A DNA stretch of 64,000 bases from Burkholderiaceae bacterium (GCA_004298905.1 SCTK01000009.1:1-64000); one strand, 5' to 3'; shown: positions 16,896-25,002, counted from the first letter of the stretch. The notes: generated from the letters alone by a model not told the origin. Numbers and translations: made by a program.

Positions 16896-17447
16896 GTGAA
16901 TAAGCAATTCTGGTTCTCGTTCCTGACAGCGGCTGTTCTCACAGCAGCGATGCTGAGCGCGGCTGGCTCTCTGGTGGCCTGGTATGCCGCACCGCCGCCG
17001 CCGGAACGTTTCATCTCTTCAGTCTTCGAGTTTGATCTCCCGAAGGACTGGACCTGCATAAGGGAGGGTACCGAAACGATTTGCCGGTCTGATAGTTCGC
17101 CGAAATCGGCGGTATGCATTCTGACAATGAAATATCGCGGTCCGAACGATACGCCGGAGGCCTACACGAAACACCTATCTACGCCCAAAGAAAGTAAGAG
17201 TCGCGACGGCAGTCTGGTTAAATCGGAAGTTGTGCGCGTCGGGAATCGCCAGATCAAGGGCTATACCTGGATTACCGGGCTGCATTTTCAGTCGGAAGTA
17301 ACCAACTACTTCACCGAGTACCTTGCAGTCGTGACATCGCACGTCGCAGTTTTGATAACGTTCTCGGCGCATAAGGATTCTGTGGAGAAACACCGTATGG
17401 AATTCGAAACGATGATTTCCACTTTGCGGGTGCACCAGCAACTATGA
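16896..17447 (+). CDS. Membrane-anchored extracytoplasmic protein, unknown (183 aa)
   Basis: An N-terminal signal-anchor (about residues 6-30, AAVLTAAMLSAAGSLVAWYA) precedes a compact domain opening FEFDLPKDWTCIREGTE, with alternating strands and a final FETMISTLRV helix. This pattern resembles PsbP-like or DUF1795-like lipid-facing folds, but I cannot confirm either. Three Cys residues (CIREG, ICRS, VCIL) could form a disulfide. The GTG at 16896 is chosen for the GAGGGG 9 bases upstream. It follows the TIR-TM protein closely and may act with it across the membrane. Confidence 0.6.
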   Translation: MNKQFWFSFLTAAVLTAAMLSAAGSLVAWYAAPPPPERFISSVFEFDLPKDWTCIREGTETICRSDSSPKSAVCILTMKYRGPNDTPEAYTKHLSTPKESKSRDGSLVKSEVVRVGNRQIKGYTWITGLHFQSEVTNYFTEYLAVVTSHVAVLITFSAHKDSVEKHRMEFETMISTLRVHQQL

Positions 17448-17546
17448 AGGCGGTGCTCGTACTGATTCTTCGGCGTTGCAACGGAATTCGCAATTCCAGC
17501 GGAAGTATCCGGGAGCGGGTGTTTGCATGACCACAGGGAGAACCAG

Positions 17547-18038
17547 GTGAATCACAAGATCGTCACACCCAGCGAACCACCCGTTCCCGCATTTGCCAGC
17601 GCACACCCAGCCTGGTTTCGTTTGGAAAATCAGGCGAACTGGTACGACGACAAGAGCCAGCATAGCCAGCGCTGGTACAAGCGGCTGAAAATTGCGCAGG
17701 TCAGCCTGGCTGTGCTGATTCCGGCAACGAGCCTACTGCCCGCAGATTGTGCCAAGTGGGCGGCATCCATCGCCGGCATCCTGATTGCCGTGCTTGAAGC
17801 CGTCCAGCAGATGAATCAGTACTCGACGTTATGGGTCACCTACCGCGCCACTGCCGAACGGCTGAAGCATGAGAAATATCTCTTTCTTTCCGCCGCTGGC
17901 CCCTACAAGAACTTGTCAGAGCCTGATCGCTTGATTGCACTGGCCGAGCGTGTCGAGGAGCATGTATCTACAGAGCACGCCAATTGGTTCAATGAGACGC
18001 GACGTGCAGCGACGCCCGCCAAGCCGGAGGGCAAGTGA
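17547..18038 (+). CDS. SLATT-domain membrane protein (DUF4231-like), putative effector
   Basis: A 163-residue protein with two adjacent membrane spans (about 48-65 and 70-87), a preceding amphipathic segment (WYDDKSQHSQRWYKRLK), and the downstream helix WVTYRATAERLKHEKYLF. These fit the SLATT family, predicted pore-forming effectors in nucleotide-signalling immune systems. The GTG start at 17547 has AGGGAG 7 bases upstream; a TTG at 17523 is less likely. Its stop overlaps the next start by one base (TGATG), tying it to the deazaguanine-related genes. In this operon it is the best candidate for the killing component. Confidence 0.8.
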   Translation: MNHKIVTPSEPPVPAFASAHPAWFRLENQANWYDDKSQHSQRWYKRLKIAQVSLAVLIPATSLLPADCAKWAASIAGILIAVLEAVQQMNQYSTLWVTYRATAERLKHEKYLFLSAAGPYKNLSEPDRLIALAERVEEHVSTEHANWFNETRRAATPAKPEGK

Positions 18039-19012
18039 TGGAGGTAATACGACCCTCTTCACTTCTGATTGGTCAGTGCGAATTACCTTTGCCCGCCTAT
18101 TTTCCGTCGATATCTTCGGTGAAAACGGCGTTGCGGCCAGAGGACTATCTGCAGGTCTTGTCCTCACTTGTGGGGCTGAATGGCCAGTTCCTGGTTTCGG
18201 CTTTTGATCTTGCCGCCATTGGCGATCAAGATATGGTCACGGAAATGTTTCGGTCGGCCCGGGAGGCCGGTGCAGTAACGCTGATGGACTCGGGCAATTA
18301 CGAGAGTTTCTGGAAGGATGCACAGTCTGGGTGGACACAAGCTGTGTTTCACAAGGTTTTGGGAACATATGCTTTCGACCTTGCGTTTGGTTTTGATGAA
18401 CAGCATCCACCGACCGATTTTTCGGAACACATTGCGCTGGTTGTCGCTCGATGGCGCGAAGATCAGGCAGCAGCGGGCGATTGTTTGATCGTGCCAATCG
18501 TTCATGGAACCGCCGATGCGTTGCCGACACTTTGTGCCGCAGTTGTTACAGAGACCGGCGTACCGATGATTGCCGTTCCTGAGCGTCGACTGGGCGACGG
18601 CGTCGTATCGCGCGCCCACGCGGTTGATGCAATTCGTCGAGAGCTTAACCAGCAAGGGCGCTACGTTGCACTACATCTACTTGGAACTGGCAACCCAATC
18701 TCGATTGCGCTCTACTCTGCAATGGGGGCAGATAGCTTCGACGGCTTAGAGTGGTGCCAGACCGTTGTTGATCACGACACAGCACTGCTGTTTCACCTGT
18801 CACAGGCAGACTTCTTTGCCGCGCAGACTCGGTGGTCCGATGCAGGGCTGTCATTCCATGCTCGAACGCTGGCGCATAACCTTGAATTTTACTCAGTCTG
18901 GATGCAGGGCTTGCGTACGGCTATGTTGAATGGAACCGCGTCTAATTTTTGTCGCCACAATTTTCCGGATCGTATTTTCAGGCAATGCGCGACAGCTTTC
19001 GGATGGCAGTGA
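18038..19012 (+). CDS. TGT-like protein (queuine/archaeosine tRNA-ribosyltransferase fold), Cap10-like
   Basis: The 324-residue protein has the TIM-barrel landmarks of tRNA-guanine transglycosylases: LMDSGNYES (residues 82-90), with the catalytic Asp at 84 where TGT has DSGGFQ; VPIVHGTAD; and HLLGTGNPISIALYSAMGADSFD (213-235), where TGT has its second Asp. The C-terminal CxCxxC-type zinc site of tRNA-acting TGTs is not seen; only isolated Cys residues remain. It is thus a divergent paralogue, like those in type IV CBASS and the Dpd DNA-modification systems, not the housekeeping Tgt. The ATG at 18038 has GGAGG 7 bases upstream. Confidence 0.8.
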   Translation: MEVIRPSSLLIGQCELPLPAYFPSISSVKTALRPEDYLQVLSSLVGLNGQFLVSAFDLAAIGDQDMVTEMFRSAREAGAVTLMDSGNYESFWKDAQSGWTQAVFHKVLGTYAFDLAFGFDEQHPPTDFSEHIALVVARWREDQAAAGDCLIVPIVHGTADALPTLCAAVVTETGVPMIAVPERRLGDGVVSRAHAVDAIRRELNQQGRYVALHLLGTGNPISIALYSAMGADSFDGLEWCQTVVDHDTALLFHLSQADFFAAQTRWSDAGLSFHARTLAHNLEFYSVWMQGLRTAMLNGTASNFCRHNFPDRIFRQCATAFGWQ

Positions 19013-19014
19013 CT

Positions 19015-19731
19015 ATGAATGTTCACATCATCAACCGGACAATTCGCGCCATGTGCATTGAGGTAAAAGCACAAGGTGGTTCTCTTCATGATTGGAGGTT
19101 GCTCACAGAAGGGGAGCTGCTATATGAAGCGGCGGTGTGCATGTTTGGCAGTCAGATGGTGTTTGAGCTCGCAGTGGCAACCGCCGACCGGTTGCGTTCG
19201 GAAGGATTTCTCCGGCCACAGAAACGTGGGTTCGACCTAGTTAACTACGAAGCCAAGGTCATCGCGGCGCTTTCTGAGCCTTTGCCAATCAGTGCCAAAG
19301 ATGGCACCACCCGCTGGGTGCGTCCGCGTTTCAAAAATCGATTGGCATCGCTGCTGACAACAACAGTCGCCGAAATGTACGGGAATGCACGATCCATTCG
19401 CAATTTACTTTTCTCTGCAAAAACGGCCAAGGAAGCCCGAGAATCGTTGATGCAGAATGTATGGGGATTTGGTCCAAAACAGTCCAGCCTCTTCTTGCGC
19501 CGGGTTGGATACTGCGCTGACCTTGCTGTTCTGGATGTTCATGTATTGGATTACCTTCGCTTGGCTCGTGGAGTTACGCTTTCGCCAAGTAGGCTTGGAT
19601 GCCTGCCGCTATACGAAAAAATTGAAGATACGTTTCGTGAGGTTGCAGCCGAGTTTGGCTATTCCCTCGGTTGTGTCGACCTGGCCACTTGGCTCACGAT
19701 GCGAGTTGCTAAGCGAGAGGCATATTTGTGA
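19015..19731 (+). CDS. OGG-like HhH-GPD DNA glycosylase/lyase family protein
   Basis: The 238-residue protein has the helix-hairpin-helix core VWGFGPKQSSLFLRRVGY followed by LAVLDVHVLDYL. Lys155 in GFGPK and Asp174 in LDVH match the catalytic Lys/Asp pair of 8-oxoguanine glycosylases. A domain of this type accompanies QueC-like and TGT-like genes in type IV CBASS. Whether it acts on DNA, or on a glycosidic bond of a modified nucleoside, is open. The start is ambiguous (ATG 19015, 19003 or 18985); I chose 19015, 2 bases after the TGT-like stop. Confidence 0.72.
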   Translation: MNVHIINRTIRAMCIEVKAQGGSLHDWRLLTEGELLYEAAVCMFGSQMVFELAVATADRLRSEGFLRPQKRGFDLVNYEAKVIAALSEPLPISAKDGTTRWVRPRFKNRLASLLTTTVAEMYGNARSIRNLLFSAKTAKEARESLMQNVWGFGPKQSSLFLRRVGYCADLAVLDVHVLDYLRLARGVTLSPSRLGCLPLYEKIEDTFREVAAEFGYSLGCVDLATWLTMRVAKREAYL

Positions 19732-20321
19732 GTTTCGTCAATCTGGTTTCCGGTGGGCTCGACTCGACCCTGATAGGTGTGATGGCGAAAGCGGACGGAA
19801 TCGAGCACTTTCCGCTGTTCATCGACTATGGGCAACGGGTAGCCAGCAAGGAGTGGGTAACCTGCCTGGCAGTCCATAAACAACTCGAACTTCCCGATCC
19901 GACGCGGATGGACTTATCTGGCTTCGGACGCGTCATTGTCTCTGGTTTGACGAATCCCGATCTCGATGTAAAAAACGACGCATTCACCCCTGGGCGCAAT
20001 CTGATGTTCCTGTTGATGGGCAGTGCCTACGCATATCAGCTTGGTGCTTCTTCTGTAGCAATTGGCTTACTGTCAGAACAGTTCAGCTTGTTCCCGGACC
20101 AGCGCCCACAATTCATCGCCCAGGCCGAATCTGCTATTGAGACGGCAATGGGGCGAAGAGTGAAGGTGCTGACCCCACTTTTTGATTTTGGCAAAGCGGA
20201 TGTCGTCAAGCTGGCTCAGGAAAAAGGCGTGAGCGGAACGTACTCGTGCCACACCGGCGAAACTCAGCCTTGTGGGCATTGCATCTCGTGTTTGGAATTT
20301 CAATTCGATAAGGGGGGATGA
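19728..20321 (+). CDS. QueC-like PP-loop enzyme (Cap9/QatC-like)
   Basis: A 197-residue QueC relative. It has the PP-loop SGGLDST (residues 8-14), FIDYGQR, the GRNLMFL motif, and a C-terminal zinc site of four cysteines (174, 182, 185, 188, in SCHTGETQPCGHCISC). QueC makes preQ0 from 7-carboxy-7-deazaguanine with ATP and ammonia. QueC-like enzymes in defence loci are a separate branch; from memory, some attach the activated deazaguanine to a partner protein's N-terminal glycine. The GTG start overlaps the previous stop (GTGA). No queD, queE or folE is adjacent, so precursor must come from elsewhere. Confidence 0.85.
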   Translation: MSFVNLVSGGLDSTLIGVMAKADGIEHFPLFIDYGQRVASKEWVTCLAVHKQLELPDPTRMDLSGFGRVIVSGLTNPDLDVKNDAFTPGRNLMFLLMGSAYAYQLGASSVAIGLLSEQFSLFPDQRPQFIAQAESAIETAMGRRVKVLTPLFDFGKADVVKLAQEKGVSGTYSCHTGETQPCGHCISCLEFQFDKGG

Positions 20322-20322
20322 C

Positions 20323-20823
20323 ATGGGCGGTGGCTCCGGCGGCGGTTTGTACGGTTCAGACATCAAGGGGCTCGAGGACAAGGTGAGACAGCGCCTCGCC
20401 GAAGCCAAGGAAGATGTGAGTAGGCACGTGTTCATCAGCTTTGATCACGAAGATATGGACGAAGTGAATTTGCTCCGAGGCCAGGCAAAAAACGACAAAG
20501 TCGACCTTCAATTTGACGACCATTCCGTCAAGGAACCATACGACAGCGACAATGCGGACTACATTAAACGAAATACCCGCGAAAAGATTGACCGCTGCTC
20601 CGTCACGGTGGTTTACCTCAGCGACAAAACTGCATCGAGCAAATGGGTGAATTGGGAAATCGAAGAGAGCCTCAAGCGCGGCAAAGTGGTAATTGGTGTC
20701 CATAAAGGCGACACGCCGCCGACGAAAACACCGCCAGCATTCCATCAAAATGGGTGCAAGGCGGTGAAATGGGAGCATGCCGCGCTGATGAAGGCTATAG
20801 AGGATGCGAACGCCAAACGCTGA
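20323..20823 (+). CDS. ThsB-like TIR protein (DUF1863/MTH538 type) with glycine-rich N-terminus
   Basis: A 166-residue single-domain TIR-like protein. The core runs HVFISFDHED (residues 35-43), SDNADYIKRNTREKI, CSVTVVYLSDKT and WVNWEIEES (108-115, with Glu112/114 at the expected catalytic position), then VVIGVHKGD. This is the Thoeris ThsB group, whose members make cyclic ADP-ribose-type signals from NAD. The N-terminus is MGGGSGGGLYG, so Met removal would expose Gly2. The ATG at 20323 lies one base after the QueC-like stop, with AGGGGGG at 20311-20317 as ribosome binding site; an ATG 17 codons upstream lies inside the previous gene. A terminator follows. Confidence 0.85.
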   Translation: MGGGSGGGLYGSDIKGLEDKVRQRLAEAKEDVSRHVFISFDHEDMDEVNLLRGQAKNDKVDLQFDDHSVKEPYDSDNADYIKRNTREKIDRCSVTVVYLSDKTASSKWVNWEIEESLKRGKVVIGVHKGDTPPTKTPPAFHQNGCKAVKWEHAALMKAIEDANAKR

Positions 20824-20902
20824 TCGGACAAACACCTGCAGCAATACTCATTGGTCCTAATAGCGAGTCGTTCGGTAGTAAACTGAGCACCACCATCAAG
20901 CC

Positions 20903-20932
20903 AGCCGCCAGATTTTTCGGCGGCTTTTTCTT
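20903..20932 (+). terminator. Rho-independent terminator closing the TIR/QueC-like operon
   Basis: AGCCGCC (20903-20909) pairs with GGCGGCT (20919-20925) and is followed by TTTTTCTTT. It lies 80 bases after the TIR stop and before the convergent CbiB-like gene. Confidence 0.9.
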
Positions 20933-21906
20933 TAGCGGATCCAGGAACCGGCCGAGACCAGGACGAGGACGATTAGCCAGAGTATTACCGAGCGCCAGAC
21001 CAGGCCGACTGCGGTGCGCAGGGTCGATAGTTGAGGGACGCCGGGTTCCCAATCGGTTTCTGGTTCGGAGATCTGGTCGGCGGTACCGTCCGGAATGGGG
21101 TTTTCCTTTATGGTTGCTGTCAGCGGGCGCAGCCGGACGCCGAGGGCGCCTTCGCCACTGGCCAGGAGGATACCGGGTTCGTTGCCGGGCCAATGCTGTG
21201 CGCGGGTGCGCCAGCAGTAAATGGCGTCTTCAAAATTGCCGACGACGGCGAAGCCCAGGGCGGTCAGACGTACCGGAATCCAGTCCAGCCATGTGAATGC
21301 ACTGCGCGCAAAGGCGCCGAAATCGCTTTCGGGTTGATTATCTGCAGTGGGAAGATTCCAGCGGCGGTTCAGATAGTCGGCCAGGCGATACAGCAGCGCG
21401 CCGTAGGTACCGGGCAATACGGCGGCCCAGAACAGTACGCCAAACACGTGGCGATGTGAGGCGATCAAGGCGAGGCGTACCGTGTGGCGGACGATTTCGG
21501 AAGCATCCAGATCAGCGGCGCTGAAGTTGCGGTCGCTTTCCTGGGCCCAGCGCGTGAGCACAGTGCGCGCTTCGGATAAATCGCCGGCGTTGAGCGCCAG
21601 TTGAATATCGGTGAAGTAATGGCTGAACTGACGGAAGCCGAGGGTGAAGTAGAGCAGCAATACATTCCATCCAAAGGCGAGCAGGGGATGCAATTGCGCC
21701 AAGCCCAGTCCGATGAGGTAGGCCAGCACGACCAGCGGCACCACCAGCAAGAGCCAGGCGATGCGGCCATGCACCCTCTCACCGGCATTGAGGGCTTCTG
21801 CCAGCCATTGTGCAAGGGCAGAAACAATTTTGAATGCGGGATTGTTGACCGAAAGCGGACGCAACTGTTCGATCAGAAAAGCGATTACGAGAGTAAGTAG
21901 AGTCAT
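20932..21906 (-). CDS. CobD/CbiB-family membrane protein
   Basis: A 324-residue protein of the CbiB/CobD (AmpE-related) family, which in cobalamin synthesis attaches aminopropanol to adenosylcobyric acid. Visible features are LIEQLRPL near the N-terminus, membrane spans around residues 48-70 and 75-95, and FGVLFWAAVLPGTYGALLYRLADYL. Many betaproteobacteria carry this CobD-like paralogue as a stand-alone gene without a cob operon, and none is seen here, so the in vivo role is uncertain. Confidence 0.8.
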   Translation of the reverse strand: MTLLTLVIAFLIEQLRPLSVNNPAFKIVSALAQWLAEALNAGERVHGRIAWLLLVVPLVVLAYLIGLGLAQLHPLLAFGWNVLLLYFTLGFRQFSHYFTDIQLALNAGDLSEARTVLTRWAQESDRNFSAADLDASEIVRHTVRLALIASHRHVFGVLFWAAVLPGTYGALLYRLADYLNRRWNLPTADNQPESDFGAFARSAFTWLDWIPVRLTALGFAVVGNFEDAIYCWRTRAQHWPGNEPGILLASGEGALGVRLRPLTATIKENPIPDGTADQISEPETDWEPGVPQLSTLRTAVGLVWRSVILWLIVLVLVSAGSWIR

Positions 21907-21930
21907 GGCTGCAATTGATTTCGCAGCATT

Positions 21931-22611
21931 TTACGCCAGGAGAAAGAAATACAGATTGCGCAGCATGCCGGCTGTTGCGCCCCAGATGAAATATTCGCGT
22001 TGTTGCAACGGATCGGTGTAGGGCATGGCGTGAAACACGCGCCGTCCCAGCGGTGGGAAGTCGATTTCGCGTTGTTGATGGAACTGTGGATCGGTCAGAA
22101 AGTGCAGCGGTACTTCAAAAGCGGCGGCGACTTCCGCATGATCCAGTTGCAGATTCAGCGGCGGTGTGACTAAACCAACCACCGGGGTGACGCTATAACC
22201 GGTCCCGGTGCGGTAATCCGGTAGCGTACCGAGCACTTCGATTTGCTGCCCGTGCAAGCCGATTTCCTCGGCAGTTTCGCGCAACGCTGTGTGCTGCGGA
22301 CTACCGTCATTTGCCTCAACACGGCCCCCGGGAAAGCTGATTTGTCCGGCATGATCCGGCAAATCTGCGGCACGCTCGGTCAGCAGAACCGTCATGGCAT
22401 TTTCATGAAGTACCAGTGGAATCAGCACGGCGGCGGGAATCAATGTGCCATGGCTGCCGGGCAAGGCCGCTTCGATCTGTGTTTCCGGTTGCCAGATCGG
22501 CGGGTGCGCGAAGCGTTGCCGCAACCAATGTGCTTGCAAACGTTCGGGGGGCACGGCGGGCAGATCGCTCGTCGCTGTAAGAATCGGAAGGAGGCGCGGG
22601 TCAAAGGGCAT
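21931..22611 (-). CDS. Nudix hydrolase, probable CoA pyrophosphatase
   Basis: A 226-residue NUDIX protein of the NudL/CoAse group. The nudix box reads GGRVEANDGSPQHTALRETAEEIG, with the Glu residues that bind metal. The preceding LTERAADLPDHAGQISFPGG segment is the extended CoA-pyrophosphatase motif. It probably cleaves CoA or its oxidised forms. It lies beyond the terminator of the rpsP operon and starts its own minus-strand unit. Confidence 0.88.
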   Translation of the reverse strand: MPFDPRLLPILTATSDLPAVPPERLQAHWLRQRFAHPPIWQPETQIEAALPGSHGTLIPAAVLIPLVLHENAMTVLLTERAADLPDHAGQISFPGGRVEANDGSPQHTALRETAEEIGLHGQQIEVLGTLPDYRTGTGYSVTPVVGLVTPPLNLQLDHAEVAAAFEVPLHFLTDPQFHQQREIDFPPLGRRVFHAMPYTDPLQQREYFIWGATAGMLRNLYFFLLA

Positions 22612-22620
22612 GGTTCAAAA

Positions 22621-22660
22621 ACAAAAAAGGCGCATCCGGAGAGATGCGCCTTTTTTTAGG
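22621..22660 (-). terminator. Terminator of the rpsP-rimM-trmD-rplS operon (bidirectional)
   Basis: AAAAAAGGCGCATC pairs with GATGCGCCTTTTTTT around a short loop, giving a GC stem with a T-run on either strand. It lies about 25 bases after the rplS stop in the direction of the operon. Confidence 0.92.
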
Positions 22661-22684
22661 TTCACAGAAATACTCAGGGAAGAC

Positions 22685-23074
22685 TTATTCCGTCGTGGTC
22701 GCTTGCGCGTCCTTGTTTCTGAGCACCAGTTTTTCCTTGATACGGGCCGATTTACCGGAGCGGTCGCGCAGGTAGTACAGCTTGGCGCGGCGTACATCGC
22801 CACGACGTTTCACTTCGATCGAAGCGATCAGCGGCGAATACAGTTGGAAGGTACGTTCCACACCTTCGCCGGAAGAAATCTTGCGCACGATGAAGGAAGA
22901 ATTCAGGCCGCGATTGCGCTTGGCAATGACGACGCCTTCATAAGCCTGGGCGCGCTTGCGGGTGCCTTCGACCACGTTGACGTTGACCACCACCGTATCG
23001 CCGGGGGCAAATGCGGGAATCGTTTTACCTAGGCGGGCAATCTCTTCCTGTTCCAGTTGTTGAATCAGATCCAT
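22685..23074 (-). CDS. rplS: 50S ribosomal protein L19
   Basis: L19 lies at the 30S-50S interface. The 129-residue sequence [33 protein letters not shown] and [29 protein letters not shown] is characteristic. The ATG at 23074 follows an AAGGAGTG ribosome binding site. It is the last gene of the classic rpsP operon. Confidence 0.97.
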   Translation of the reverse strand: MDLIQQLEQEEIARLGKTIPAFAPGDTVVVNVNVVEGTRKRAQAYEGVVIAKRNRGLNSSFIVRKISSGEGVERTFQLYSPLIASIEVKRRGDVRRAKLYYLRDRSGKSARIKEKLVLRNKDAQATTTE

Positions 23075-23182
23075 CTTTACACTCCTTAAAGCCATCGTGC
23101 GCCGAACATCGTCAATGTTATTTCGGGCAGAGGATGGAAACACGAACGATCCATGTATGGCTCGTTCACCTCAGCGGCGCAA

Positions 23183-23956
23183 CTACTTGAGTTGTGCCAA
23201 AAACTTTTCATCTTGCGCGCTCAGCTTGCCGGCCGCGCGCGCTGTTTCAATCAAATCCGGGCGCTTGCGCCAGGTATTCAGCAGGGCTTGTTCGCGGCGC
23301 CACACGGCAATCTGGGCGTGATGACCGCTCATCAAGACTGCCGGAACCGCTTCGCCCTGCAATACTTCAGGGCGGGTGTAGTGCGGGCAATCCAGCAAAC
23401 CACCACCGGCCACATCGGCAAACGAATCCTGCTGTGCCGACTGATCGTCATTCAACACGCCCGGCAATTGCCGGATCAGCGCATCAAGCAGCAACATCGC
23501 CGGGAGTTCGCCACCGGAAGCGACAAAATCACCGATGCTGATTTCTTCATCGACACAGCGTTGCAGCAAACGCTCATCGACCGCTTCATAACGCCCGCAG
23601 AGCAACACCAATCCGGTATTTGCGCTGCTTTGTTCCAATTCACATACCTTGGCATGGGTCAGCGGCGCGCCTTGCGGGGAAAGGTAAATCACCCGTGTGG
23701 CTGCCATACCCGCCTGCTGTTGGCGCTGCCGGGCGGCGTTGATCGCCTGCTCCAGCGGTTCTGCCAGCATCACCATGCCGGGGCCGCCCCCATAGGGCCG
23801 GTCATCGACAGTGCGGTAGTTGTCGGTAGTGAAATCACGCGGATTCCACAACTGCAACTGGTAAAACTTTTGCTCCAGCGCACGCCGCGTAATGCCTGCT
23901 TGCGTCAGCGCAGTAAACATTTCCGGGAACAGCGTGATCACGTCAAACTGCCGCAT
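23183..23956 (-). CDS. trmD: tRNA (guanine37-N1)-methyltransferase
   Basis: SPOUT-class methyltransferase making m1G37, which prevents frameshifting. The 257-residue protein begins [14 protein letters not shown] and has the trefoil-knot motifs [22 protein letters not shown] and [14 protein letters not shown]. The ATG at 23956 is the family's normal start, shortly after the rimM stop. Confidence 0.97.
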   Translation of the reverse strand: MRQFDVITLFPEMFTALTQAGITRRALEQKFYQLQLWNPRDFTTDNYRTVDDRPYGGGPGMVMLAEPLEQAINAARQRQQQAGMAATRVIYLSPQGAPLTHAKVCELEQSSANTGLVLLCGRYEAVDERLLQRCVDEEISIGDFVASGGELPAMLLLDALIRQLPGVLNDDQSAQQDSFADVAGGGLLDCPHYTRPEVLQGEAVPAVLMSGHHAQIAVWRREQALLNTWRKRPDLIETARAAGKLSAQDEKFLAQLK

Positions 23957-23972
23957 CACTTCAGCCCTCTCT

Positions 23973-24551
23973 TCACCACTCCCAATCGACCACAATTTTC
24001 TTCGCGGCCAGATTCACATCCAGCACATGCCGGGCCACGAAGGGGATCAATTCCTGCTGTGGCTTGGCACGCTTGCCTCGGTTCGATACTGTGCCATCGG
24101 TTTCCAACGGCGCTACAAAGGGCAATTCCACTTGCAAAATCGAGTGGGCGCCGTTGTCGAGCAAACCGGTCACCTTGCCCAGCATCACGCCTTGCGTGTT
24201 TTCCACGGTCAGGCCAATCAGATCGACCCAGTAATACTCATCTTCGCTGGCGGCCGGGAAGTCCGCGCGGGCAACGCCGATCCTGGTGTTGCGCAGCGCT
24301 TGCGCCTGCTCGCGTGTTTCAATCTGCGTCAGCTTGACGACGATGCCAGCACCGTGGGCCTTGATGTCTTCGACATCCACGCTGCGCCACTGCGCTTCAT
24401 CCTCGGTCAGCCACCACTGCGCACTGCCAAGCAGGGCATCGGCCGCTGCCGAGAAGGGGTGAATATGCACCCATCCCTTGATCCCATAGGGCTGGCCGAT
24501 TTGCCCCACAACGACCAGATCCGCTGGCATGCCAGCGTCCGCTCGCTGCAT
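23973..24551 (-). CDS. rimM: Ribosome maturation factor RimM
   Basis: 16S rRNA processing factor with an N-terminal beta barrel ([18 protein letters not shown]) and a C-terminal PRC barrel ([21 protein letters not shown]). The ATG at 24551 lies 7 bases after the rpsP stop; an ATG seven codons further in (24530) is the alternative. Length (192 aa) is normal. Confidence 0.94.
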   Translation of the reverse strand: MQRADAGMPADLVVVGQIGQPYGIKGWVHIHPFSAAADALLGSAQWWLTEDEAQWRSVDVEDIKAHGAGIVVKLTQIETREQAQALRNTRIGVARADFPAASEDEYYWVDLIGLTVENTQGVMLGKVTGLLDNGAHSILQVELPFVAPLETDGTVSNRGKRAKPQQELIPFVARHVLDVNLAAKKIVVDWEW

Positions 24552-24558
24552 CACTGAA

Positions 24559-24807
24559 TCAAGCGGCTTTTTGCGCAAATTCTTTGACGAGGCGGGCCAC
24601 GGTCGGCGAGACTTGCGCGCCGTTCTGTTGCCAGTAGCTCACGCGGTCGGTAGCGATGCGCAGGCCTTCAGCGCCTTCGGCGGCCGGGTTGTAAAAACCC
24701 ACACGCTCGATAAAGCGGCCGTCGCGACGGTTGCGCGAATCGGTGGCAACGATGTTGAAGAATGGACGCTTTTTGCCGCCCCCACGAGACAAACGAATCA
24801 CAACCAT
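24559..24807 (-). CDS. rpsP: 30S ribosomal protein S16
   Basis: An 82-residue protein starting [20 protein letters not shown], with [12 protein letters not shown] and the C-terminal VKEFAQKAA. The ATG at 24807 has GAAGGAAA upstream, which settles the start over longer readings. First gene of the operon. Confidence 0.97.
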   Translation of the reverse strand: MVVIRLSRGGGKKRPFFNIVATDSRNRRDGRFIERVGFYNPAAEGAEGLRIATDRVSYWQQNGAQVSPTVARLVKEFAQKAA

Positions 24808-25002
24808 AATGTTTCCTTCAAGAATCTTGTAAATTCCTGCGCGATACGATGACCCTGCGGCAGGAAAGAAATGAGCCGGACACCCGATGTACGGGTGCCG
24901 AAAAGCCCGCCATTCTACTCCGCACCAGCCACATGGGCAAGCCCGGCGGCAAAGTCGAGCCGCTGGGCTAAGATGGCATTTTTTCACGGGATCGGCTTTG
25001 CC

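Noticed and set aside
17444-17530. A 28-codon open frame overlapping the stop of the anchored protein gene
   Set aside because: Too short, Arg-rich without a motif, and no ribosome binding site. It is more likely leader sequence before the SLATT gene.
20311-20321. QueC-like protein ends in Lys-Gly-Gly, like a ubiquitin-type conjugation tail
   Set aside because: Those codons coincide with the AGGGGGG ribosome binding site of the next gene, which explains them without a conjugation role.
20838-20930. Direct repeat of the tRNA-Ala 3' end as a right attachment site of the island
   Set aside because: No match to the last 15-20 bases of the tRNA is present near the island's right edge, so I do not claim attL/attR.
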